Shown: positions 28,046 to 37,652 of the stretch, one piece after another
How the letters are laid out: each line of letters begins with the position of its first letter
Numbering within the stretch: the stretch's first letter is position 1
DNA from: Pseudochrobactrum kiredjianiae
GTDB lineage: Bacteria; Pseudomonadota; Alphaproteobacteria; Rhizobiales; Rhizobiaceae
Assembly (NCBI RefSeq): GCF_030362795.1
Contig: NZ_JAUCBM010000002.1
Coordinates: 124,001 to 188,000, forward strand
Length of the DNA stretch: 64,000 bases
Direction: 5' to 3'
Translations under genes and position numbers: made by a program
The notes under the pieces: generated by a model
Told to the model about the DNA's origin: nothing
What the model saw: the letters and a program-made list of their open reading frames with translations, nothing else
Databases searched by the model: none

Positions 28046-28795
28046 TTATGAATTCAAGAGGAGATCTAGTATTCCGGCTTCAAGCGCTGCGGCTTTTTCC
28101 AATGCGGTTTTGTGCATGCTGCTTCGTCTCGGGCGCGGCAAATCGACGGTCACCTCATGCACGACCCTGCTCGGACGAGAAGACAACACATAAATCCGGT
28201 CGGAGAGATAAACCGCCTCGCGCACATCATGGGTAATCAGCAAAGCCGTCCAGCGATGGCTCTGCCACATGCTTTCCAGCCAGTGCTGCATTGCAGCGCG
28301 GGTTAGGGCATCAAGCGCACCAAATGGTTCATCCAGCAGCAGCATTTTACGTTGCTGAACGACTGTGCGCAGCAAAGCCGCACGCTGGCGCATGCCCCCT
28401 GATAATTCCGCCGGATAAGCCTGTTCAAAACCGGCAAGGCCGAATTTCTCAAACAGCGGCTCAGCTAATTTGCGGGCATCTTTGCGGCTCATGCCCTGCA
28501 CTTCCAGCCCCAGCGTGGTATTATCAATCATGCACCGCCACGGCATCAAAGCATCGCGCTGCGGCATGAAAGCAAAGGCATTGCTTGCCTTCACTAAGGG
28601 CGCACCATCAAACAGGATTGAACCCTTTTGCGGCTGTTCGGCACCGGTCAGCAGATTGAAAATCGTGGTTTTTCCGGCACCTGACGGCCCCAGAACCGAG
28701 ACAAACTCACCCTCCGCCACATGCAGCGAAATATCCCCTAACACTTCCAGCGAGCCGAAAGATTTGGCGACAGATTGCAATTGCAGACGTGTCAT
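28046..28795 (-). CDS. thiZ: ThiZ-like ABC transporter ATPase
   Basis: A 249-residue ATPase of the nitrate/taurine/pyrimidine importer class. Walker A is 'GPSGAGKTTIFNLL', the signature is 'LSGGMRQRAALLRT' and Walker B is 'KMLLLDEPFGALD'. I use the ATG at 28795, which shares one base with the permease stop (TAATG); upstream in-frame ATGs lie inside the permease gene. Confidence 0.87.
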   Translation of the reverse strand: MTRLQLQSVAKSFGSLEVLGDISLHVAEGEFVSVLGPSGAGKTTIFNLLTGAEQPQKGSILFDGAPLVKASNAFAFMPQRDALMPWRCMIDNTTLGLEVQGMSRKDARKLAEPLFEKFGLAGFEQAYPAELSGGMRQRAALLRTVVQQRKMLLLDEPFGALDALTRAAMQHWLESMWQSHRWTALLITHDVREAVYLSDRIYVLSSRPSRVVHEVTVDLPRPRRSSMHKTALEKAAALEAGILDLLLNS

Positions 28796-29613
28796 TATTC
28801 TGCACCCCGCTCTGTTTTCAGCCACGGGGCAACCCATTTTTGTATCAGCAATGTCAGGCCAAACAGGCTTAATGTCAGCGTCGCGCTGATAAACACTGCT
28901 GCCAGCACCAGATCAGGCCGGAAGTTGTTTTTGGCATTGAGGATATAAATACCTAAGCCTTTGAAGGCACCGGCATATTCAGCAAATATCGCACCGACAA
29001 CTGCATAGGTAATCGAAATGCGTAAGCCTGCGAAAAAATATGGCAACGCCGAGGGAATACGCGCCAACCGGAAAATCGTCCAGCGACCAGCGCCCATAGA
29101 AGACAGCAAATGCTCAATCTCTTTATCTGTTGCGGCATAGCCCTGCACCAGCGCCACGAGCATCGGGAAAAAGGTGACGAGAGAGACCAGCAGAATTTTC
29201 GGGAGCAGGCCAAAGCCGAACCACAGCACAATCAGCGGTGCAATGGCGATCAGCGGCAGGGTCTGACTGATAATGAAAACCGGAAACAGCGCCCGCCGCA
29301 GCCAGATATAGCGATCAATCAGGACGGAGAGCAAACAGGCCGTGACCACCGAACAGCTGAAACCAATCAGCGTGGCACGGATTGTCGGCAGGGTATTGTC
29401 CCATAAAGCTTGGCGATGCAGCACAATCTGCTGCAAAATCCGGCTTGGTGCCGGCAATACGGATGGTGCAATGCCGGACAGAACAACATAGCTTTCCCAG
29501 AACAGAAAGATTGCGCCAACAGACAAGATTGCAGGAAGGATTCTGGACAGATGATCCGATGACTTGCGTACAGATTGCGTGCAATCTGCCTCAGTCGCTT
29601 GATAAACAGACAT
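28795..29613 (-). CDS. thiX: ThiX-like ABC transporter permease
   Basis: A 272-residue inner-membrane permease with about six helices and the cytoplasmic loop 'EHLLSSMGAGRWTIFRLARI'. It is the first gene after the TPP riboswitch, so the operon runs thiX-thiZ-thiY-gntK. Its stop overlaps the ATPase start by one base. The start follows a GGAAC sequence within a roughly 120-base leader. Confidence 0.85.
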   Translation of the reverse strand: MSVYQATEADCTQSVRKSSDHLSRILPAILSVGAIFLFWESYVVLSGIAPSVLPAPSRILQQIVLHRQALWDNTLPTIRATLIGFSCSVVTACLLSVLIDRYIWLRRALFPVFIISQTLPLIAIAPLIVLWFGFGLLPKILLVSLVTFFPMLVALVQGYAATDKEIEHLLSSMGAGRWTIFRLARIPSALPYFFAGLRISITYAVVGAIFAEYAGAFKGLGIYILNAKNNFRPDLVLAAVFISATLTLSLFGLTLLIQKWVAPWLKTERGAE

Positions 29614-29734
29614 GTTTCAGTTCCACAGATAAGAATAAAATCAAATTTGCTGTGAAATGAATCAGGTCAGCCGGAAACACGCCGCCGAAAATACCGTGAC
29701 AAAAGAAGTGGAAATTTGTGCGCCAGAAAACATG

Positions 29735-29832
29735 GTCCGCCTCGCTCCGCTAGAATTACCCAGATCAGCTTTAGAGTCCGCCAGTTTGTCACTGACATCT
29801 CAGCCCCGGCACTACGGAGCCCCCCTGTGGAT
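29735..29832 (-). ncRNA. TPP riboswitch (THI box)
   Basis: On the minus strand the leader of the thiX operon contains the THI-box landmarks in order: a G-run followed by a CTCCG/CGGGG P3 hairpin, the pyrimidine-sensing CTGAGAT (around 29798-29804), and the pyrophosphate-sensing arm CTGATCTGGGTAATTCTAGCGGAG. The last ends near 29745, with GCGA where GGGA is usual. It sits about 120 bases before the thiX ATG. Binding of thiamine pyrophosphate would lower expression. I do not see a clear terminator in the expression platform, so translational control is more likely. Confidence 0.88.
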
Positions 29833-29871
29833 GCGCGAGATTAAACACATATTGCAGCACTTTGAAAGAGC

Positions 29872-29914
29872 AATAAATAAAAACGGCGCATGTGATTGCT
29901 CACATGCGCCGTTT
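29872..29914 (-). terminator. Rho-independent terminator of the aminotransferase gene
   Basis: A perfect 15-bp stem (29881-29895 with 29900-29914) with a four-base loop, followed on the minus strand by TTTTTATTTATT. It separates the aminotransferase transcript from the downstream thiamine leader. Confidence 0.9.
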
Positions 29915-29935
29915 CATGAGATCTGTCCGAACAGA

Positions 29936-31306
29936 TTATTTCTTCACTTCAGCAGCCACTTGGTCCAATGCCTTAGCGAAAGCGCCAACCATTTCATCAA
30001 CCTGTTTTTCATTGATGATCAGCGGCGGGCAGAATGCAACCGTATCCAGCATGTTGCGGCAGATGACGCCGTTGTTGAGCAGCGCATTATTTGCCATCAG
30101 GCCGAGATTACCGGCTTTTTCCAGAGGCTCTTTGGTCTGCTTGTCAGCAACCAGTTCAACCGCTGCGATCAGGCCTTTACCGCGCACTTCACCCACCAGC
30201 GGATGATCTGCCAATTCGCGCAGACGTTTTTGCATATGCGCGCCAACGTTACGGGCATTATCGACCAGATTATTCTCTTCAATAATCTTGATATTTTCAT
30301 TGGCAACAGCAGCAGCCACCGGATGCGCACCACCGGTATAGCCATGACCGAATGTGCCAATACGGTTGCTCTCATCTGCCAATGGTTCAAACACCTTGTC
30401 ATTCACCAACAGTGCCGAAATCGGCAGGTAGGAAGAAGACAGCTGCTTGGAGAACACCATAATATCCGGCTGCATTTTGAAGGTTTCAGTCCCGAACATA
30501 TTGCCGGTACGGCCGAAACCGCAGATCACTTCATCCGCAATCAGCAGAATGTCGTATTTCTTGAGAACAGCCTGAATTTTTGCCCAATAGCTGTCCGGCG
30601 GCACCACAACACCACCGGCACCCATGATCGGCTCACCGATAAATGCAGCAATAGTATCAGGGCCTTCCGCAAGGATCATCGCTTCGAGATCAGCGGCCAT
30701 ACGGTCAGTGAACTGCTCTTCCGTTTCACCCGGCAGCGCTTCGCGCCAGTAGTGCGGACAGGATGTGTGCAGAATATTGGCAATCGGCAGATCGAAGGAC
30801 ATCTGGTTTGCCGGCAGGCCGGTGAGGCTTGCAGCAGCAATGGTCACACCGTGATAACCGCGCTTACGGCTGATGATCTTTTTGCGCTGCGGCTGACCGA
30901 GCGCATTGGAACGGTACCACAGCATTTTAATTGCGGTATCATTGGCCTCGGAACCGGAATTGGTGAAGAAGGCTTTGCTCATCGGCACCGGCGCCATCGT
31001 CACCAGTTTTTCTGCCAGATCGATCACCGGACCATGCGATTTATGGCCGAAATTGTGGTAATAAGGCAGTTTCTGCATCTGTTTGGTGGCAGCATCAACA
31101 AGACGCTGTTCCGAGAAGCCGACACCTACGCTCCACAGACCGGCCAGACCTTCAATATAGCGCTTGCCGTTATTGTCCTCGACATAGATCCCGTCACCTT
31201 TTTCAAGGATCATCGGTCCGATTTCCTGATGACGACGCGCATTCGTGTAAGAATGAAGGTGATACTGAATATCACGCGCTTCAGGTGAATTCGGCTGCTT
31301 ATCCAT
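29936..31306 (-). CDS. Class III omega-aminotransferase
   Basis: A 456-residue PLP aminotransferase of subgroup III (beta-alanine:pyruvate or amine transaminase type). Visible motifs are 'AFFTNSGSEANDTAIKML' for phosphate binding, 'GYHGVTIAAASLTG', 'ILLIADEVICGFGRTG' with the PLP-ring aspartate, and the Schiff-base lysine K287 in 'DIMVFSKQLSSSYLP'. The length matches characterised omega-transaminases. It moves an amino group from an amine or omega-amino acid to pyruvate or a similar acceptor. The donor cannot be told from sequence. A GntR-type regulator is divergent, 393 bases away. Confidence 0.88.
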   Translation of the reverse strand: MDKQPNSPEARDIQYHLHSYTNARRHQEIGPMILEKGDGIYVEDNNGKRYIEGLAGLWSVGVGFSEQRLVDAATKQMQKLPYYHNFGHKSHGPVIDLAEKLVTMAPVPMSKAFFTNSGSEANDTAIKMLWYRSNALGQPQRKKIISRKRGYHGVTIAAASLTGLPANQMSFDLPIANILHTSCPHYWREALPGETEEQFTDRMAADLEAMILAEGPDTIAAFIGEPIMGAGGVVVPPDSYWAKIQAVLKKYDILLIADEVICGFGRTGNMFGTETFKMQPDIMVFSKQLSSSYLPISALLVNDKVFEPLADESNRIGTFGHGYTGGAHPVAAAVANENIKIIEENNLVDNARNVGAHMQKRLRELADHPLVGEVRGKGLIAAVELVADKQTKEPLEKAGNLGLMANNALLNNGVICRNMLDTVAFCPPLIINEKQVDEMVGAFAKALDQVAAEVKK

Positions 31307-31699
31307 AGTTCCCTACCTGATTTTACTCCAGAACGGCCTGATCTCCCGAACAGGATACCGTTCATCGCTTTGCTCGGCGTAGCTTTTTACGCAAAAACAT
31401 TGCTGTTTCCGGCTCAAAGCTACTCTGAAATTTCTCCGCTGAAGCGATGATCTGAAATAAAACCCCGCCTCCCATTTGATGCATCATGTTTTTTATATAA
31501 TAGTTTGTCAAGCAGACTCATCGGGACAATTTACCGTTGCGAAGTCCTATGCAATCAGCGTAATCAATACCATTGCCGTGAGACTATTCATGGTTATGAT
31601 ACTGCATATTATTCAGGATAATCCGGTCGTAAAAGAGCCGGTTATAAAGTGAGACTATAAAAACAAAACAGTTCACTCACTGCGGGGGAAACATCTTGC
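31307..31699. other. 393-base divergent intergenic region (aminotransferase / GntR)
   Basis: No coding frame or RNA gene is recognised. The half nearest the GntR gene is AT-rich and should contain its promoter. An imperfect hairpin (GAACGG...CCGTTC, about 31331-31365) lies near the aminotransferase start. No clear GntR operator was found by eye. Confidence 0.4.
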
Positions 31700-32377
31700 A
31701 TGAATGGCATTTCAGAACTTCAGGCGCTTGAGCATCACAATCTCGGCGAAATCGTCTATCGCAAATTATCGCAGGCGTTGATGCGCGGGCAGTTTGCACC
31801 CGATACCAGACTGACCATCCGTGAACTTGCCGCGTCACTCGGCACCAGTGTTACGCCTGTGCGCGATGCTTTATTAAGGCTCATTCAGGATGAAGCGCTG
31901 ACCCAGAAGACCCCGCGCGACATTCGTGTGCCGGTGCTGGATCAGCAAAAATATGAAGAAATCCGCTCCATCCGCGTGCGTCTTGAAGGTCTGGCAGCCA
32001 GACAGGCCACAATTCTTGCCGATAAAAAAGACATTGCAAAACTCTGGAAGCTGGTCAAAGACAATGACAAAGCCATGGAGAAACAGCTCTGGGGCGATGC
32101 CTTGGCAATGAACCATATTTTCCACTCCGCTCTGGTGGAAGTAGCTGCTATGCCGGTGCTGAATTCCATTATCAACCGCCTATGGCTGCAAATGGGACCG
32201 CTGATTGCCGATGCCTATAAACATGGCGGGCGGGCAATGATTGATGATCATTATAAAATTGTAGAGGCAATTGAGAGACGTGATGCCGATGCTGCCGAAG
32301 CGGCCATTGCCCATGACATTCTCACAGCCAGCGATTTGATTATCAGCCGCATTCACTCCTACGCGCTCAGTGCATAA
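31700..32377 (+). CDS. GntR-family regulator (FadR/FCD type)
   Basis: A 225-residue regulator with an N-terminal winged helix ('IRELAASLGTSVTPVRDALL', about residues 42-61) and an all-helical FCD effector domain containing the usual metal-ligand histidines (for example in 'AMNHIFHSAL' and 'DDHYKIVEAI'). It is divergent from the omega-aminotransferase and is its likely regulator. The start follows a G-rich GCGGGGGAA sequence with long spacing. Confidence 0.85.
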   Translation: MNGISELQALEHHNLGEIVYRKLSQALMRGQFAPDTRLTIRELAASLGTSVTPVRDALLRLIQDEALTQKTPRDIRVPVLDQQKYEEIRSIRVRLEGLAARQATILADKKDIAKLWKLVKDNDKAMEKQLWGDALAMNHIFHSALVEVAAMPVLNSIINRLWLQMGPLIADAYKHGGRAMIDDHYKIVEAIERRDADAAEAAIAHDILTASDLIISRIHSYALSA

Positions 32378-32577
32378 CAGATGGAAACCAGCAAAATCCT
32401 GACAATTCATCCGCTTTTTATGCACATTCAGGCGTTTTAAGATTACAAATCGTTAAGCTTGGTAAAAAAACGCCTTTCGTGCTTTTTTTCAGCGCCAAGC
32501 TGTGACAAGACTGCAAACACGGCATGACAGCGGTGTTTGCATTGCTGTTTTTTATTTTTCAGGGATTTTGCCATTTC

Positions 32578-34041
32578 ATGACTGTGCTGTTTCTGCGCCT
32601 GGCAACATTATCAGCGATGCTACCGGCTCTTGCCGCTTGCGTGGCCGTCGGCCCCGATTATCAAACGCCGTCAACCGTTTTGCCTTCGTCCTGGAGCGGG
32701 CAGAAAGCTGCTCCCGCCAAACCGGCGCAGCTCGCACAATGGTGGAAGCGGTTTAATGATCCGGTGCTCGATAATCTGATCGAACAGGCGGTCGCAAATA
32801 ATAATGATGTCGTGAATGCTAAAGCCAAAATCCGCGAAGCCCGTGCTTCTGTACAACAGGCCGGCGGTGCGCTTTATCCGACATTGGACGGTAATGGCAG
32901 TGCTCAGCGCTCCAAAGCCAGCGGTGGCGGTGAAGGCACCAGTCTCAGTGCAGGTTTAAATACCAGCTGGGAAATTGATCTGTTTGGCGCCAATTATCGT
33001 GCAGTCGAGGCAGCCCGTTATGGTCTCGATGCCGAGCAGGAAAATATGCATGCGATACTGGTCACGATGATCGGTGATATCGCCAGCAATTATGCCGATT
33101 TGCGTGGTTTGCAGGCACGAATTGCGCTGACAGAGCGCACGGTTGCCTCGCAGCGCAAAACCGCCGAGCTGACCCGTACACGGTTTAATGCCGGTGATAT
33201 TTCTGAAGTCGATCTCGCCAAAGCAGAAGGTGAGACCAGCAGTACGGAAGCCCAAATTCCAGAACTAAAAACCGCCTATGCCAAGAGCCTGCATCGCCTG
33301 TCGGTTCTCACCGGACAAGCACCGACGGCACTGACATCACTGCTGACCAAGCCAAAAGCTGTACCCAATGTACCTGCGATTGTGACTGCGGGTATTCCGG
33401 CAGATTTATTGCTCAATCGTCCCGATTTGCGTGTGGCTGAACGCGGCTATGCCCGTACAACAGCGACGATCGGGCAAAGACAGGCAGCGCTTTATCCGGG
33501 TATCAGCCTCACCGGTAGTATCAGCACCGCCGGTGCGCAAATCGGTGATCTGGGCAAAAGCTCATCAATTGGCTGGGGTATCGGCCCGAGCCTGAGTGTG
33601 CCAATTTTTAAAGGCGGTCAGCTCAATGCAGCGGTAGATATGGCAAAAGCCAGCCGTGATCAGGCCTTTATCAATTATCGCAAGACAATTTTGACCGCTT
33701 TGGAAGAAGTCGAAAACGCCAGCGTTTCGCTCAATCAGCGGCGTATTCAATATGCCAAGACGCAAAAAGCCGTAAAATCCTTCCGTCGCGCCACCGATCT
33801 GTCACGCGATCTCTACACAAACGGCTCCAGCAGCTTTCTTGATTGGCTGACAGCTGAGCGCTCGCTTTATTCGAATGAAGGTAATCTGATCCAGCTCAAA
33901 GTCAGCCTGATGCAGGATTATATCAATCTGCACAAAGCCCTTGGCGGCGGCTGGAACGGAACCATCAATGCGGACAAGCCTGAAATTCAGGACGGTTACA
34001 CCGGCCCGCATTTGATTAAAGCATTTCCAGCAAAAGTGTGA
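32578..34041 (+). CDS. NodT-family outer-membrane efflux lipoprotein
   Basis: A TolC-like outer-membrane factor with a lipoprotein signal: from the ATG at 32578 the lipobox 'ALAAC' places the lipidated cysteine at residue 21, followed by the family start 'VAVGPDYQTP'. Two OEP repeats with long alpha-helical hairpins follow. An upstream ATG at 32524 would add 18 residues with no ribosome-binding site. It is the first of three genes with MacA- and MacB-like proteins, so it is the outer-membrane channel of that pump. Its last six codons and its stop lie in a dispersed repeat (34019-34053), so the native C-terminus has probably been replaced. Confidence 0.87.
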   Translation: MTVLFLRLATLSAMLPALAACVAVGPDYQTPSTVLPSSWSGQKAAPAKPAQLAQWWKRFNDPVLDNLIEQAVANNNDVVNAKAKIREARASVQQAGGALYPTLDGNGSAQRSKASGGGEGTSLSAGLNTSWEIDLFGANYRAVEAARYGLDAEQENMHAILVTMIGDIASNYADLRGLQARIALTERTVASQRKTAELTRTRFNAGDISEVDLAKAEGETSSTEAQIPELKTAYAKSLHRLSVLTGQAPTALTSLLTKPKAVPNVPAIVTAGIPADLLLNRPDLRVAERGYARTTATIGQRQAALYPGISLTGSISTAGAQIGDLGKSSSIGWGIGPSLSVPIFKGGQLNAAVDMAKASRDQAFINYRKTILTALEEVENASVSLNQRRIQYAKTQKAVKSFRRATDLSRDLYTNGSSSFLDWLTAERSLYSNEGNLIQLKVSLMQDYINLHKALGGGWNGTINADKPEIQDGYTGPHLIKAFPAKV

Positions 34042-34119
34042 AGCGGTTTTGTGTTGGATAATGCGGCAATAAAGAAATAGAGCGGTTCTGATCATTCAGT
34101 TTGAACTGAACCGCTCTAC
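34019..34119. repeat. Dispersed intergenic repeat, copy 2, with hairpin tail
   Basis: Bases 34019-34053 are the reverse complement of the 35-bp repeat in the hut operon (30 of 35 identical). The element continues to a second part with a 10-bp inverted repeat (34079-34088 with 34108-34117) enclosing a smaller hairpin (34095-34110). It provides the stop codon of the efflux lipoprotein gene and fills the 124-base gap before macA. Confidence 0.65.
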
Positions 34120-34165
34120 AAAAGACAACACCCTGACACCACAAGTGCAGGCTCACGAGGTATAG

Positions 34166-35395
34166 ATGAACGGTCGTCCCAATAAGAAACGCGGTTTTGC
34201 TAAAAAATGGCTCTTCTGGCTGCTTGTAATCGCAGGGCTTGCTGCTGTTCTCTATTACTTCACCGCCGGTTATTTCAAAACCGAAGCCCCGAAAATCATG
34301 ACGGCAACGGTGCATAAAGGTGATATTGAAACCACAGTGCTGGCCACAGGCATCCTGAAACCGGCGCGACTGGTGGCCGTCGGTGCACAGGCCTCCGGTC
34401 GTGTTCTGAGCCTGAGCGTTAAAGCCGGTCAGCAGGTTAAAAAAGACGACCTGATCGCCCAGATTGATGCCACCACCCAGCAAAATGAACTGCGTAAAGC
34501 CAAAGCGGACGAAGTTCGCAATCAGGCCGACCGTGAAGACAAAATTGCCAAGCTGGAATTGGCCAAACAGGATATGACCCGCCAGCAGCAGATGATTTCG
34601 CGCAACGCGATCTCCCGCGCAGATTTTGACAAGGCGGTCAGCACAGTCAAATCCGCGGAAGCACAGATTGCTTCGGCTGATGCACTGATTGTGTCCTCGA
34701 AAATTGCAGTTGAAACGGCAGAAGCCAATCTCGGCTATACCCAAATCCGTGCCCCGATTGACGGCACCATTCTGGCAACCGTTGTGCAAGAAGGCCAGAC
34801 GGTCAATGCGGTGCAATCGGCACCGACCATTGCCATTATCGGTCAGCTCGACACGATGACGGTTGAGGCTGATATTTCCGAAGCCGATGTGATCAATGTT
34901 AAAGAAGGTCAGGATCTGTATTTCACAATTCCGGGTCAGAGCGACAAGCGCTATACCGCGCAATTACAGACACTGGAGCCTGCACCGCAATCCATTGTCA
35001 GCGATAAAAGCTTTGGCACGAGCAGCGCTGCCAGCAGCAGCACCGCGAGCGCTTCGGCGATTTATTACAAGGGTATTTTCGACATTGCCAATCCGGACGG
35101 CGTGCTGAAGACCTATATGACAGCTGAAATTCACATTATTCTCGGCAGCGCAAAAGATGTGTTGCTAATCCCCTCCACCGCTTTGTCCGAGCCGGACAAA
35201 AAAGGCCAGATCACCGTCAGTGTGATGGGTAAAAACGGCATAATCACCCAAAAACCGGTTGAAACCGGCCTCAATGATAAGGTTATGGTGGAAATCCGCT
35301 CCGGCCTGACCGAGGGTGAAAAAGTTGTTACCGGTGATAATGCCGGCGGGCCTGCTGTTCCGCGCAGCAATCGCGGCCGCTCCATAAGGTTTTGA
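34166..35395 (+). CDS. macA: MacA-like periplasmic adaptor (membrane fusion protein)
   Basis: A 409-residue HlyD/RND-type adaptor. One N-terminal membrane helix (about residues 14-32) is followed by the split lipoyl domain ('GASGRVLSLSVKAGQQVKKDD'-type half, beginning 'GAQASGRVLSL'), a coiled-coil hairpin of about residues 100-190 and beta-barrel domains. It joins the inner-membrane MacB ATPase to the outer-membrane factor. GAGG precedes the ATG at good spacing, and the stop lies two bases before the macB ATG. Confidence 0.87.
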   Translation: MNGRPNKKRGFAKKWLFWLLVIAGLAAVLYYFTAGYFKTEAPKIMTATVHKGDIETTVLATGILKPARLVAVGAQASGRVLSLSVKAGQQVKKDDLIAQIDATTQQNELRKAKADEVRNQADREDKIAKLELAKQDMTRQQQMISRNAISRADFDKAVSTVKSAEAQIASADALIVSSKIAVETAEANLGYTQIRAPIDGTILATVVQEGQTVNAVQSAPTIAIIGQLDTMTVEADISEADVINVKEGQDLYFTIPGQSDKRYTAQLQTLEPAPQSIVSDKSFGTSSAASSSTASASAIYYKGIFDIANPDGVLKTYMTAEIHIILGSAKDVLLIPSTALSEPDKKGQITVSVMGKNGIITQKPVETGLNDKVMVEIRSGLTEGEKVVTGDNAGGPAVPRSNRGRSIRF

Positions 35396-35397
35396 TA

Positions 35398-37374
35398 ATG
35401 GGTAAGCCACTGATTACCCTTGAACACCTGTACCGGCACTATCCTTCGGGTGATGGTTTTACGACCGTATTGAAAGACGTTAACCTGACAATCGGCCATG
35501 GAGAAATGGTGGCGATTGTCGGTGCGTCAGGCTCCGGCAAATCCACACTGATGAATATTCTGGGCTGTCTCGACCGTCCGAGCGAAGGCAAATATTTCAT
35601 TTCCGGTCGTGAGACATCAGACCTTGATGCCGATGAGCTTGCTCAATTGCGCCGCGAGCATTTCGGCTTTATTTTTCAGCGCTATCATCTGCTCAACGAG
35701 CTGTCTGCCGTCGGCAATGTGGAAATTCCGGCAATTTACGCAGGCCACAGCCGCGAAAGCCGTCAGGAACAAGCCGTCCATATTCTCGACCGGCTGGGCA
35801 TGGGGGATCGCACCCATCACCGCCCGGGGCAGCTTTCCGGCGGGCAACAGCAGCGCGTTTCAATCGCCCGTGCTTTGATCAACAATGCCGATATTATTCT
35901 GGCTGACGAACCAACCGGCGCGCTGGACACTCACAGCGGTGAAGAAGTTCTGAAAATTCTTGAAGAACTGCATCGCGAAGGCAAAACCATCATCATCGTC
36001 ACCCATGATCGCAATGTGGCAGCCCGTGCTGAACGCATTATCGAGATCAGTGATGGTGAGATTATTGCAGACACAACGCGGGAACCCGCAGAACCAGCAC
36101 CCGAAAAGCCTGTCAGCGATATTGCCACCGGCGGACTGAAAACCAATGGCAATCAGTCATCGATCGGCACCTTAGCCGACCGCTTTAGCGAAGCTTTTCT
36201 GATGGCGCTGCGCTCTATGAATGCGCATCGGTTACGCACATTTCTGACCATGCTCGGCATTATTATTGGTATTGCTTCGGTGGTTTGCGTGGTTGCGCTC
36301 GGAAAAGGCTCACAAAAACAGGTTCTTGACCAGATCAGTAGTCTCGGCACCAATACGCTGGAAGTCTTTCCCGGCCGTGGTTTCGGTGACAGGATGTCTG
36401 CCCGCATCACAACCTTGACGATTGATGATGCTAACCAGCTTGCCAAACAGCCATATATTATGGCCGCAACGCCGACGGTTTCCACATCAACCACAGCACG
36501 CTTTCAGGGCATTGAAGCCAATGCGCTCGTCAATGGTGTGAGCGATCAGTATTTTGTCACCCGTGGCAGCAAACTGGCGGAAGGCCGCTTCTTCGACGAG
36601 CAGAGCACACATGATATTGCACTTGATGCGGTGATTGATGCCAATACCCGTAAAACCCTGTTTGCCAATTTTGAAGGCAGTCCGGTCGGGCAGATCATTA
36701 TTCTGAAAAATGTGCCGGTGCGGATTGTCGGTATTATCCAGCCGGAACAAGGCGGCTTTGGTTCCAGCGAGAACCTGTCGATCTATCTGCCCTACACGAC
36801 CGTGCAAACACGTATGACCGGTTCGCGGGTTCTGCGAAGCCTGACACTGCGCATTAATGACGATACATCGCCGGAACTTGCAGAAAAAGCCGTCACCGCG
36901 TTTCTGATCCAGCGTCATGGCGAGCAGGATTTCACCATTCTGAATACTGATGACATCCGCAAAACCATTACCAGCACCACACAGGCGCTGACACTGCTTG
37001 TATCTGCCATTGCGTTAATTTCCCTGCTGGTTGGCGGCATCGGCGTGATGAATATTATGTTGGTTTCGGTATCAGAACGGATTAACGAAATCGGTGTGCG
37101 GATGGCCGTTGGCGCAAGACGCAGCGATATTTTGCAGCAATTTCTGATTGAGGCGGTACTCGTCTGTCTGATCGGCGGTATGCTGGGCATCGCACTGGCG
37201 ATGAGCTTCGGCTGGATCTTCAAAATGTTCAACACACCGTTCGAGCTGATCTATTCGCCGTTCTCGATTATCGCAGCCTTCATCTGTTCAAGCCTGATCG
37301 GTATTTGCTTCGGCTTCCTGCCGGCACGCAATGCCTCCAAACTCGATCCGGTAGCAGCGCTGGCACGCGATTAA
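35398..37374 (+). CDS. macB: MacB-like ABC efflux ATPase/permease
   Basis: A 658-residue fusion of an N-terminal ATPase (Walker A '[15 protein letters not shown]', signature '[15 protein letters not shown]', Walker B '[14 protein letters not shown]') with a C-terminal FtsX-type permease. The permease has four membrane helices and a large periplasmic MacB domain between the first and second. The ATG at 35398 is preferred to an in-frame TTG six bases earlier. With the preceding adaptor and channel genes it completes a tripartite exporter for macrolide-like compounds, lipids or peptides; the substrate is not evident. Confidence 0.88.
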   Translation: MGKPLITLEHLYRHYPSGDGFTTVLKDVNLTIGHGEMVAIVGASGSGKSTLMNILGCLDRPSEGKYFISGRETSDLDADELAQLRREHFGFIFQRYHLLNELSAVGNVEIPAIYAGHSRESRQEQAVHILDRLGMGDRTHHRPGQLSGGQQQRVSIARALINNADIILADEPTGALDTHSGEEVLKILEELHREGKTIIIVTHDRNVAARAERIIEISDGEIIADTTREPAEPAPEKPVSDIATGGLKTNGNQSSIGTLADRFSEAFLMALRSMNAHRLRTFLTMLGIIIGIASVVCVVALGKGSQKQVLDQISSLGTNTLEVFPGRGFGDRMSARITTLTIDDANQLAKQPYIMAATPTVSTSTTARFQGIEANALVNGVSDQYFVTRGSKLAEGRFFDEQSTHDIALDAVIDANTRKTLFANFEGSPVGQIIILKNVPVRIVGIIQPEQGGFGSSENLSIYLPYTTVQTRMTGSRVLRSLTLRINDDTSPELAEKAVTAFLIQRHGEQDFTILNTDDIRKTITSTTQALTLLVSAIALISLLVGGIGVMNIMLVSVSERINEIGVRMAVGARRSDILQQFLIEAVLVCLIGGMLGIALAMSFGWIFKMFNTPFELIYSPFSIIAAFICSSLIGICFGFLPARNASKLDPVAALARD

Positions 37375-37392
37375 AGGCAAAGATAAAATCAA

Positions 37393-37426
37393 TTTTCAGG
37401 GAGTTTTCGGCCATTCCCCCTGAAAA
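37393..37426 (+). terminator. Hairpin after macB
   Basis: A 9-bp stem (37393-37401 with 37418-37426) and a 16-base loop, 18 bases after the macB stop. The T-run is poor, so this is a probable but weak terminator. The following 220 bases are very AT-rich and lead to the Omp31-like gene. Confidence 0.5.
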
Positions 37427-37652
37427 ACCTTACAGTTATCCATAAAATATTTTTCAAAGAAAAAATCACAGTATAGATATAAATTTTAAGTGAATTACAT
37501 TCAAATATTCGCAATAGTAAAAAATAAAATTTATTTTCTAATTAATATAAAACAGTAAATACAATTATTGAAAATTACATGTTGCATTTCTGTTACATCA
37601 TTAATTTCAAAAATAAATATACTTCTAAATATACTTAAAAGGAGTATTGTTT

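Noticed and set aside
29657-31288. A 543-codon open frame on the plus strand opposite the aminotransferase
   Set aside because: It lies antisense to a clearly recognised class III aminotransferase and over its terminator and the TPP riboswitch; its translation is low in hydrophobic order and rich in His, Arg and Cys, typical of a shadow frame.
34016-34963. A 315-codon minus-strand frame opposite macA
   Set aside because: Antisense to a well-supported adaptor gene and with composition typical of shadow frames.
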